Shown piece by piece: positions 1-7,566 of a DNA stretch of 57,138 nucleotides. Under the pieces are notes generated by a model. The model saw only the letters and a list, made by a program, of their open reading frames with translations, was not told the origin of the DNA and searched no databases. The DNA is taken from NCBI GenBank assembly GCA_015207155.1, contig JADEXK010000040.1, positions 1-57,138 on the forward strand, written 5' to 3'. The DNA comes from Nostocales cyanobacterium LEGE 11386. Its GTDB lineage: Bacteria; Cyanobacteriota; Cyanobacteriia; Cyanobacteriales; Nostocaceae. How positions within the stretch are numbered: position 1 is the stretch's first letter; the number at the start of each line of letters is the position of its first letter. Position numbers and translations under genes: made by a program.

Positions 1-2
1 CT

Positions 3-2270
3 GTGGGGATCAGGGGTAATGGGGATCAGGAACAAGCAGAATCAATAAGAGAAGCGGAACTTCTGCCAAATGTGGAAGAAATTAACTTTCCTGAAGGGGG
101 AAACCAGCCTCAATCCAAAAATAAGTTCTGGCGTTCTTATCCCTGCATTCAACAGCAAAGTTCATCAGATTGTGGTGCGGCGTGTTTGGCAATGGTTTGT
201 CAGTACTGGGGTAAACGCTTAAACCTTTACACCTTGAGGAATTTAGCACAGATAGACCGCATGGGTGCATCTCTCCAAAATTTAGCAGATGCAGCTGCAA
301 CCGTGGGATATGATGTGCTAGCAGTACGGGCAAGTTTAGATAAGTTAGATGCTTATCCAAATCCTTGGATTGCTCATTGGCAAGGAATTCACTATGTTGT
401 TGTCTGGCGAGTCAAAAGCGATCGCCTATTGATTTCTGATCCAGCCATCGGTAAGCGCTGGCTTTCACGCCCGGAGTTTGTCGCTAGTTGGACAGGATAC
501 GCCCTACTTTTAAACCCCACCGCAGATTTTTATAATCTCAAGAACGAAAAAATTTCTCTGGGTCGTTATTGGCACACATTGGGGCATTACCGTAAATTAC
601 TCGGTCAAATTATTCTCGCTTCCATGTTGGTGCAAGTGTTTGGGCTAGCGACTCCCTTATTTACTCAGGTGGTAATCGACCAAGTAATGCCCCTGAAAGA
701 CTTTGATACGCTGAATATTTTTGCTGTCAGCTTCCTGGGTTTAGGTATTTGGCGTACTGTTTTAACAGCACAGCGTCAATACCTCTTGGAGTATGTCGCC
801 AATCGCATCGATATTAACTTGATTGGTCGTTTCATTAACTATACGTTGCAGTTACCGTGGCAATTTTTTGCCTCGCGTCAAGTAGAAGACATTATTAGCC
901 GCGTCCAAGAAAACCGCAAAATCCAATTATTTCTGACTCGTCAAGCTGTCAATGGCACGATAGACACCTTCATGGTGGTGATATACCTAGGGTTAATGGC
1001 TTATTACAACTGGCAATTGACTCTCCTGGCAATGGTTTGGATGCTACTAGTTGTGATTTTGACTATCGGGGCAAGTCCATTCCTCAAAAAAGCGTCACGG
1101 GAAATCTTACAGGAATCGGCAGGACATAACACCTCAATGAGCGAAATGATTACTGGTATTGCTACAGTCAAAACCGCAGCAGCTGAATACTCAGTGCAGA
1201 TGCATTGGCAAGAGCGTTTTCAGAATATGTTGAAGGTGCGGTTGCGGGGACGAAAGTTGGCGAGTAACTTGCAACTCACCAGAAGTTTGCTTAATCACGT
1301 TGGTAACACAGTTATTTTGTGGTTTGGGGCAAATTTGGTAATTAGTGGACAGATAACGCTGGGTAGGTTTGTCGCTTTTAATTTGCTTATTAGTAATATT
1401 GCGATTGCCGTTTTGGCTTTGGTGGGGTTGTGGGATGAGTTCCCAGAGATTCAGATTTCTCTGGAGAGGTTGGAGGATGTCTTTGCTTCCCAGCCAGAAG
1501 AAAATTCCCCAACACCTCTACTAGTAATGCCTCCGATTCGCGGTGAAGTGCATTTTGAAAATGTTTGCTGCCGATATCACTCCCAAGATGGCAACACTTT
1601 ACAAAATATCTCTTTTCAAGTGCAACCCCAGCAGACTATTGGCATTATCGGTCAGAGTGGTTCAGGTAAAAGTACTTTAGCGAATTTGCTGGCTGGTTTA
1701 TATCGTCCCCACACTGGACGGATTTTCATTGATGGGCAAGATATTTCGCTGGTTTCTCCCCAGTCGTTGCGGAGTCAGTTGGGTTTTGTGCCGCAGGATT
1801 GTTTTTTGTTTTCTGGAACAATTTTAGAAAATATTACCTTATACAGTTCGGAGTTTAGCTTAGAGCAGGCGATCGCAGCTGCAAAGTTAGCTGAAGCACA
1901 CGCCTTTATTCAAGCATTACCCTTCGGTTACAACACCGAGGTAGGGGAGAGGGGTGTAACGCTTTCTGGTGGACAAAAACAAAAAATTGCGATCGCCCGC
2001 GCATTGATCAGAAACCCAGGTATTTTGATTTTGGATGAAGCGACTAGCGGACTAGATGCAGAATCGGAACTCTGCTTGCAACAGAACTTAACCAGGATGA
2101 GTAGCGATCGTACTACTTTTATCATCTCTCACCGTTTCTCTAGTGTGCGTCAAGCTGACTATATACTCGTCTTAGACAGAGGTTTTCTTGTTGAACAAGG
2201 TACGCATCAAGAATTAATGGAAATCGCTGGTCTTTATTACAACTTAGCCCAATTGCAATTACAACTGTAA
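3..2270 (+). CDS. hetC: HetC, C39-peptidase ABC exporter (5' truncated by window edge)
   Basis: ABC exporter of the peptidase-containing type needed early in heterocyst differentiation in Anabaena. Visible residues (numbered from the first in-window GTG): a C39 peptidase domain at about 44-170 with Cys57 in SSSDCGAAC, His130 and Asp146, so the protease triad looks intact; a six-helix transmembrane region at about 185-480; and a nucleotide-binding domain with Walker A GQSGSGKST (about 550), signature LSGGQKQ (654) and Walker B ILILDEATSG (about 674). The HetC family is longer (about 1,040 aa, with an N-terminal cyclic-nucleotide-binding-like domain), so the window starts inside the gene and the true start lies upstream. 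The identity rests on the domain set plus hetP as next gene downstream in the same direction, the known hetC-hetP arrangement. The natural substrate is not shown by the sequence. Confidence 0.88.
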   Translation: MGIRGNGDQEQAESIREAELLPNVEEINFPEGGNQPQSKNKFWRSYPCIQQQSSSDCGAACLAMVCQYWGKRLNLYTLRNLAQIDRMGASLQNLADAAATVGYDVLAVRASLDKLDAYPNPWIAHWQGIHYVVVWRVKSDRLLISDPAIGKRWLSRPEFVASWTGYALLLNPTADFYNLKNEKISLGRYWHTLGHYRKLLGQIILASMLVQVFGLATPLFTQVVIDQVMPLKDFDTLNIFAVSFLGLGIWRTVLTAQRQYLLEYVANRIDINLIGRFINYTLQLPWQFFASRQVEDIISRVQENRKIQLFLTRQAVNGTIDTFMVVIYLGLMAYYNWQLTLLAMVWMLLVVILTIGASPFLKKASREILQESAGHNTSMSEMITGIATVKTAAAEYSVQMHWQERFQNMLKVRLRGRKLASNLQLTRSLLNHVGNTVILWFGANLVISGQITLGRFVAFNLLISNIAIAVLALVGLWDEFPEIQISLERLEDVFASQPEENSPTPLLVMPPIRGEVHFENVCCRYHSQDGNTLQNISFQVQPQQTIGIIGQSGSGKSTLANLLAGLYRPHTGRIFIDGQDISLVSPQSLRSQLGFVPQDCFLFSGTILENITLYSSEFSLEQAIAAAKLAEAHAFIQALPFGYNTEVGERGVTLSGGQKQKIAIARALIRNPGILILDEATSGLDAESELCLQQNLTRMSSDRTTFIISHRFSSVRQADYILVLDRGFLVEQGTHQELMEIAGLYYNLAQLQLQL

Positions 2271-3494
2271 TCCCACTTATATCAGGTAGTTAAAACTCTA
2301 TCTACCGACAAATTTGTTTCTAGATAAACTGAATAACGCTCTCTGACATGATGTTCACACTAATACTAATTCCCGAAAAGAATATGATAGATGCGTAGAT
2401 TGGGTTTCACTGCGATCAGCCGCGCCCTGCGCCTTTACGTTCATCAAGTGTCAGTTCCTACAAGTCAGTGAAGCCGCAGGGCAAACTGGCTCCCCAACTT
2501 CTATGTGTCGCAAAAATGCCACATATTTTTTTGCAAACATCCTCAACAGATGTTTTGTTATTGATAATTCATCAATGTTCAACAAGTCAATAGATTATAA
2601 CATAAAAGATTAATTTCTATTTTTTTAACTATAACTAATTCAAAATTCAGCGAAGTTGCTAGTCCAACTAGCTATTAGGCTTTTATCTTCAGCTATTCAC
2701 AGCATAAACATAATCAATATCAGGTAAAAATTATTCTCAACAACTCCAGCCGAAGAATCTTGGTTGAGTTTTTCATGAAATTTATTTTCTTTCACTAAGC
2801 AGTTGTTTATTAACTTATTTGGTGGTAAATTTTTCTAGTAAGTTAATCAAATTCAAAGTCTCAAATCTACTACAAATAGGGGGTTAAACCCCTCACCTCT
2901 TAATATATAAGTGACAAAAAATAAAGTTGCACAACAAATAAATGACATGAAAAAAAGTTCAGTAAATTTGACTTGTAGCAATGCTATAATAACGAATAAG
3001 ATTAATGATATAGAATAGTATAAATACGAAAGCTGTTCTTAGTCTTATTGGATAAATAAGTTTTAATACTTAAGTAAAAACAAAGAAATTTATCCAAAAC
3101 TGCTCTTGATTATAGAGCAAAAAAATATACAATAAATTATCAGGTTCAGGAATTTAGGTTTATAGACCAGACATTCACAAGAGGTCAAAACTGCATCTAC
3201 CGCGAGCTACATACAGACTTGTTTCCACTCAGGGAAAAAATTATCAAGTCAAATGCAGTAAAAACCTCAAATCAAGGGGAAAGTTTAGAAATGAAGCTCA
3301 ATGATTTTTATTCTTACTACTATCTAATTCTTATAAAGGCATCAAGCTTTACCAGTGCGATCGCCTCAGTAACTCATCCATTAAAATTCGCCACACAGCC
3401 AATATATTTCAGGGAATAGCTCAGTAACTGCAAGTCAACTACAACACCAATAACTGACGAAACCGCTCTAGCTTCATCAAAGATAACTAACACT
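2271..3494 (+). other. Long hetP leader / hetC-hetP intergenic region
   Basis: A 1.2-kb AT-rich stretch with no convincing gene; the only notable ORF (3219-3419) has no recognisable features. It contains a HetR-operator-like palindrome at 2878-2894 and a TATAAT box at 2985-2990 about 100 bp further on. A long regulatory leader upstream of hetP is known in Anabaena, so hetP is probably transcribed from its own distal, HetR-dependent promoter. The start site is inferred and not determinable here. Confidence 0.6.
2878..2894. promoter_or_regulatory. HetR operator-like palindrome upstream of hetP
   Basis: The 17-mer AGGGGGTTAAACCCCTC has five perfectly paired bases per arm (GGGGT/ACCCC) about a 3-nt centre. 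It matches, from memory, the HetR-binding palindrome described upstream of Anabaena hetP (GAGGGGTCTAACCCCTC): the right half is the same and the left arm and centre differ at a few positions. It lies about 600 bp before the hetP start, again as in Anabaena. HetR binding is inferred. Confidence 0.65.
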
Positions 3495-3965
3495 ATGAAT
3501 CAAGATATTCCTGGAATTAGTAGCAATTTCAATAAAGCAATGAATCCTCAACAATTCGATCAAATAGTAGAAGCGATTCTTGCCGGAAAATATTCCTGGG
3601 CATGTGTTTTAATGCTACGCATAGTTGGTTACAATCCTTTACATTACATTCCTTACCGCACTTATAACCGATTGCTGAAAGAAAACACCCAAGTTAGCAG
3701 AACACACCAACAGCATAACGAAAGTATGAAAGCTGCTAAACCCTTGGCTAGTAAAAGATCTGATAAGCAGAGTTCACCAGGTTGCTTAAGTAAAATTAAA
3801 GATTTGGCTTATCTTGAGGTAGTGGGAAATCAAACCAGAGAAATTCGTGGTGGTAGTTTAAATAATTCATCGGCAAAGCAAATGCACGAATCTCAAGCCA
3901 TATCATTGGAATTAAACCCTGAAAAATCTCAAGATAAATCTTTGAAAATCTGTGAATTTAATTAA
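3495..3965 (+). CDS. hetP: HetP, heterocyst differentiation protein
   Basis: HetP acts downstream of HetR in committing cells to heterocyst fate; its biochemistry is not established. The N-terminal half carries the family's conserved block (about residues 15-65): QFDQIVEAILAGKYSWACVL, then a MLR..GYNPLHYIPYRTYNRL stretch, and a second conserved patch CLSKIKDLAYLEVVG near residues 98-112. The C-terminal 45 residues are polar and low-complexity. The 156-aa length fits the family. It sits 1.2 kb behind hetC in the same orientation, after a leader with a HetR-site candidate. Paralogues of HetP exist in these genomes, so the symbol depends on the hetC linkage as well as on the protein. Confidence 0.9.
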   Translation: MNQDIPGISSNFNKAMNPQQFDQIVEAILAGKYSWACVLMLRIVGYNPLHYIPYRTYNRLLKENTQVSRTHQQHNESMKAAKPLASKRSDKQSSPGCLSKIKDLAYLEVVGNQTREIRGGSLNNSSAKQMHESQAISLELNPEKSQDKSLKICEFN

Positions 3966-4063
3966 ACAATCTATTGCATCAATAGATCCTGCTTCCCAGG
4001 TCACTGGGGATGATAATGCCTGCCATACTCTGGATTTTTCATGAGGATGGTAGGCTTTTTATA

Positions 4064-4229
4064 TAGCCCTTTCAAGGTGGATAAAAATTATAGTCAAAAC
4101 ATTCGTTTTTAAAATCTTTACTCTGTGTCCTCTGCGTCTCTGTGGTTAAATAAATTACTTTTTAAACCACAGAGGCACAGAGAACGCGGAGAGAAAGAAG
4201 GAATTTTATGAGTCACCTTGAAAGGGCTA
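4064..4229. mobile_element. 166-bp MITE-like element with 16-bp TIRs and 10-bp target duplication
   Basis: The ends are perfect 16-bp inverted repeats: TAGCCCTTTCAAGGTG at 4064-4079 and its complement at 4214-4229. The flanks carry an identical 10-mer GCTTTTTATA at 4054-4063 and 4230-4239, the footprint expected of a target-site duplication. Inside is a second large hairpin: arms at about 4121-4150 and 4161-4193 with the CTCTGTGG/CCACAGAG motif common in Nostoc genomes. No ORF is present, so it would have to be mobilised in trans. Confidence 0.8.
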
Positions 4230-4948
4230 GCTTTTTATATTATTTTACAGTTGCATAAACTGCTAAAAAAATTTGGTTTTCAAAAGTTTATATTTTAAGT
4301 ATTTCCTACCAACTGCAAAAAATATTGCCAAAATGGCAAATATTTACTAACAAGATCCTATAAATTATAAATAACTACTAAACAAGAGGTGATGAAAAAG
4401 AAATTCATTTACAATCATAAAATCAATGATTATCTGACTATGAAAAACATATAACTGATTGCAGTTGCTGAAGCAGTCAGTATCTCAGGGAGTAAATAAC
4501 TCCTCAATCAAGAATAACGATGTGACCGTTGCTAATGGTGGTTCTTTTTTCGGCAGAAGTTTAAGCCAAGAAAGGTTAGATTAGCGTCTCCCCGCCATCC
4601 TAACTTTGAATGTCTTCTATCAAGTCTCTAGACGTGGGGAAACTGGATAGAGCTTCTTGACTGAAGTTGGTGTTGTTTGAGTCAAAAGCTGATGATTAAC
4701 ACCTTCACCAGCAGCGAAAAAAGAAAAAGTGACGATTCCATCATTGTTATGGCTGATAGAACTTACGCTTTTCTTGCAAATATCGTAATCCTTTTTCTCC
4801 CAAATAGGATTCTTTCCGCTTTATAAGTTTACAATTTATACAGTAATTTCTGGAAGCTACTCAAATTTTTTAGCTTCCAGTTTTTTATATTTTTCAAAGC
4901 GATGAACTAAAACCTTGTTTAACTGGTTATTTAACAACCTAAATACCA
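4230..4948 (+). other. Gap between the MITE and the PPIase gene; no firm gene
   Basis: Two very short frames are the only candidates: 4392-4454 (20 aa from ATG, Lys-rich start) and 4459-4584 (41 aa, only non-ATG starts), the latter ending in a VANGGSFFGRSLSQ-like stretch. Neither has a clear Shine-Dalgarno and start pair. See the finding on a possible Gly-Gly peptide. The rest (4590-4948) shows no recognised feature. Confidence 0.35.
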
Positions 4949-5707
4949 ATGAGTGACCTTTCTAAAATAGTTATTGAAGCCGAAGAAATTATCAACTTCC
5001 TCAAAAAAGAAATGAGTTTGAAGGAAGTATATCAAAAAATCCTATTTAATCAGGTGATATGGCATGTAGCTGAGGAAAGAGGGATAACTGTGACGACAGC
5101 CGAAATTGAGACTGAAGCGAATCGTCAGCGCCGGGAACAGCGATTAGAGAAAGCTACAGACACACTAGCATGGTTAACGGATCAATTAGTTACTCCCAAT
5201 GACTGGGAAATGAAAATTCGCGATCGCCTGTTGTCACAAAAATTAGCTCAAGCATTATTTGCTCAAGAAGTAGAACAGTTTTTTATCCACAAGCGCCTAG
5301 AGTTTGAGCAGGTAATTCTCTATCAAATCATTGTTGACTCTGAAAAACTGGCTCAAGAAATTTACTATCAAATCGAAGATAATGAAATCAGTTTTTATGA
5401 GGCGGCTCACCTTTATAATATTGATGCTCAACGCAGGCAAAAATGCGGTTATGAAGGAAGAATTTATCGTTTTTCTCTCCAGCTAAATATAGCCGCGATC
5501 GTATTTAGAACACCACCTAAACATTTGATAGGCCCCTTCAAAACTGAGCAAGGTTATCATCTTTTAATGGTGGAAGAGTTCCTTCCTGCTGAATTAACAC
5601 CTGAAAAATATTTAGAAGTTCTCAATAATATGTTTCACAATTGGCTAGTTAAAGAACTAGACTCTTTACTCAATTCATCATTACCCAATTATTTACTGAG
5701 CCAATAA
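4949..5707 (+). CDS. Parvulin-like peptidyl-prolyl isomerase
   Basis: A 252-aa protein built like SurA/PrsA-type foldases but with no signal peptide or membrane helix, so it is probably cytoplasmic. Residues 1-115 form a charged helical region of the SurA N-terminal kind. Residues about 120-220 resemble the parvulin (rotamase) fold, with the characteristic late motif GPFKTEQGYHLLMVEE. Such leaderless PpiC-like proteins are often encoded beside C39-peptidase exporters in cyanobacteria, and hetC lies 2.7 kb upstream here, so a role in handling an exported peptide is plausible but inferred. Catalytic activity cannot be judged: the early parvulin His-containing strand is not obvious. Confidence 0.7.
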   Translation: MSDLSKIVIEAEEIINFLKKEMSLKEVYQKILFNQVIWHVAEERGITVTTAEIETEANRQRREQRLEKATDTLAWLTDQLVTPNDWEMKIRDRLLSQKLAQALFAQEVEQFFIHKRLEFEQVILYQIIVDSEKLAQEIYYQIEDNEISFYEAAHLYNIDAQRRQKCGYEGRIYRFSLQLNIAAIVFRTPPKHLIGPFKTEQGYHLLMVEEFLPAELTPEKYLEVLNNMFHNWLVKELDSLLNSSLPNYLLSQ

Positions 5708-5709
5708 AA

Positions 5710-5876
5710 TTAACGTGAGTTCGACAAGTGGAAAACACCCCTCTCCAAACCTCTCCCCTTGCAGAAGGAGCCACTGCGTTGCGCGGGTTCCCCGTGTTGT
5801 AGCAAGTGGAGTAGAGGCTTTGAAACCTTTATTTTTAGTTTAAAACCAGGGATATTTTTGCCCCTCTCCGACACGG
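5710..5876 (-). repeat. Dispersed MITE-like repeat, copy A (one end missing)
   Basis: This is the reverse complement of most of the element at 13338-13552. Shared landmarks are the TTAACGTGAGTTCGACAAGT end, CCCCTCTCCAAACCTCTCCC, the GCCACTGCGTTGCGCGGGTT core, a GGCTTTGAAACC stretch and CCCCTCTCCGACACGG. Homology stops at 5876, so the second terminal repeat is absent. Confidence 0.7.
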
Positions 5877-6301
5877 CTACGGTGTACACACAAATCATCT
5901 GATCCCCCTAATTCCCCCTTAAAAAGCAGGGTGGTTTCATACAGCCGTAGAAAAATGAAAATACTGATAAATGTCAGGACTTACGCAACTGGCACAATGC
6001 GATAGCGCCAGCGCTGCTGCAAGCAGAGTGCTAGTTAATAGTACATAAGTATTAGTAAAATCCGATTCCGAAAGCTTTGTCTTCGCAATAGAACGTCGCT
6101 GTCTGGGAAAAATTGGGTGAACGAAAAAAGCGGTGACTGTGCTTGAAAATTTGGAGATTTTGCTGGCGGAAAAGTGAGAATGAAGAGGGATGAAAATCTC
6201 ACGCAGAGGCGCTCTAGACGCGGAGGTAAGAGAGTAAACTTGGCGTGGTGCGATCGCAAACTTGATATCCTGGTACAAGAAAGTCGAGAAAGCATTAAAT
6301 T
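5877..6301. other. Intergenic stretch upstream of the GNAT gene
   Basis: No supportable gene; overlapping reverse-strand frames look like chance ORFs. A GATCCCCCTAATTCCCCC stretch at about 5901, a motif widespread between cyanobacterial genes, follows the repeat copy directly. Confidence 0.4.
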
Positions 6302-6799
6302 ATGAATGCTAATGAAATATCTCTCCGACTGGCTGAGGAAGCAGATGCGTGGGTGATGAGTGCAATTCATATTGCTGCTATTAAAGCTCTGCCTACTACT
6401 TTCTATACCCGAAAACAGCTGTTAGCTTGGCGTAATTACCGCAATAAGCCTGATGGTAAAAATATTTTGAAGAATATGCAAGTCGAGACTTTTTGGGTGG
6501 CTTTGGAAAACGATATTGTTACAGGATTTGCTAGTTTTATTGTTAATGAACTTATTGGGTTATATGTGCATCCTTATTATCAAGGTAAAGGTATAGGACG
6601 CGCTTTAGTTAAGCATTTTTGTGAGGAAGCAGCTACTCAAGGTGTGGATCAGGTGCTGACAACTGCTAGCCTTTACGCTGAAGGATTTTATTTGCGTCTG
6701 GGATTTACTGCTATCAAAAGAGCGCCTCATTATTTAGGAACTAGTATAGTTGTTCCAGTTACTAAAATGAGTAAGATATTATCTCCCGCTACCATATGA
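6302..6799 (+). CDS. GNAT-family N-acetyltransferase
   Basis: Predicted cytosolic acetyl-CoA-dependent N-acetyltransferase of 165 aa. The acetyl-CoA-binding motif A is clear: a beta-strand IGLYVHPYYQGKGIGRALVK, with the Q-G-x-G-I-G loop at about residues 98-104. The final motif B region LYAEGFYLRLGFTAIKR (about 124-140) is typical. The substrate cannot be told from the sequence. It is transcribed toward the TetR-family gene 128 bp downstream, but no shared promoter or function is evident. Confidence 0.85.
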   Translation: MNANEISLRLAEEADAWVMSAIHIAAIKALPTTFYTRKQLLAWRNYRNKPDGKNILKNMQVETFWVALENDIVTGFASFIVNELIGLYVHPYYQGKGIGRALVKHFCEEAATQGVDQVLTTASLYAEGFYLRLGFTAIKRAPHYLGTSIVVPVTKMSKILSPATI

Positions 6800-6927
6800 T
6801 GAAATTGATTGCAGATTATGCTATCGGTTTTTTAAAGATATGCAATAATGTGTAAACTTATTTTGCTGAATATGCAACAACCTTTACAACATGACATAAC
6901 TTGTAAGTAAGTACTTGCTAGCAATTA

Positions 6928-7566
6928 ATGAATAAAAGTCTCCGTTCGTCCGCTCTTACTCGTACACGTTTGATAGATGCTGCATCACAGGTATTTGCTA
7001 GTTTAGGTGTTCAAGGTGCAACTACTCGTGAAATAGCTCGTGTTGCTGGTGTGAATGAGGTAACTTTATTTCGGCATTTTGCTAGTAAAGAGCAACTTTT
7101 GGGAGCAGTCATTGAAAATGCTTCTGCTCTCCAGACTCAAGCTTTGGCGCACCCAGAAGCCTGGACACAAAATCTTTACGTTGACTTAAAGAATTATGCC
7201 CAGCTTTACAACGCTATGCTGGAAGCACACGAAGATTTGATTCGGACTTTTATTGGGGAAGCTAAACGTCATCCTGAGGCAGCTAAACAAATGATCCAAG
7301 AAGCTGCCAAGCCTTTAAGGGAAAAATTGGTAGATTATTTACAAGCTAGTCAAAAACGAGGCATTGTCAGACCTGATATTGAGCCGTTACCAACAGTCGA
7401 TATGTTTACAGGAATGTTACTAGCTGGAATGCTGTGCCGCACTGCAAAGTTCAACCAAGATGACTATAGTTGTGAGGATTATATTCAGACCTGTGTGAAT
7501 ATTTTTGTGCGTGGGATTGCGGTTGTTGCTGTTGACAATGTGGCTGTAAACCGTGAATTAGATTAG
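6928..7566 (+). CDS. TetR/AcrR-family transcriptional regulator
   Basis: A 212-aa one-component regulator. The N-terminal helix-turn-helix domain (about residues 10-60) has the family pattern: TRTRLIDAASQVFASLG, then TTREIARVAGVNEVTLFRHF as turn and recognition helix. The C-terminal ligand-binding half is helical and diverse, so the inducer is unknown. The gene ends with a 4-bp convergent overlap against the hybrid kinase on the other strand. The obvious candidate target is its own or a neighbouring promoter, but no operator was recognised. Confidence 0.88.
   Translation: MNKSLRSSALTRTRLIDAASQVFASLGVQGATTREIARVAGVNEVTLFRHFASKEQLLGAVIENASALQTQALAHPEAWTQNLYVDLKNYAQLYNAMLEAHEDLIRTFIGEAKRHPEAAKQMIQEAAKPLREKLVDYLQASQKRGIVRPDIEPLPTVDMFTGMLLAGMLCRTAKFNQDDYSCEDYIQTCVNIFVRGIAVVAVDNVAVNRELD

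Noticed and set aside
3219..3419. 66-aa frame in the hetP leader
   Set aside because: No ribosome-binding site, no recognisable pattern, and it lies in a region known in Anabaena to be regulatory leader.
5937..6370. Two overlapping reverse-strand frames (111-113 aa) before the GNAT gene
   Set aside because: They overlap each other in different frames and partly the GNAT start; no motif or coding pattern.
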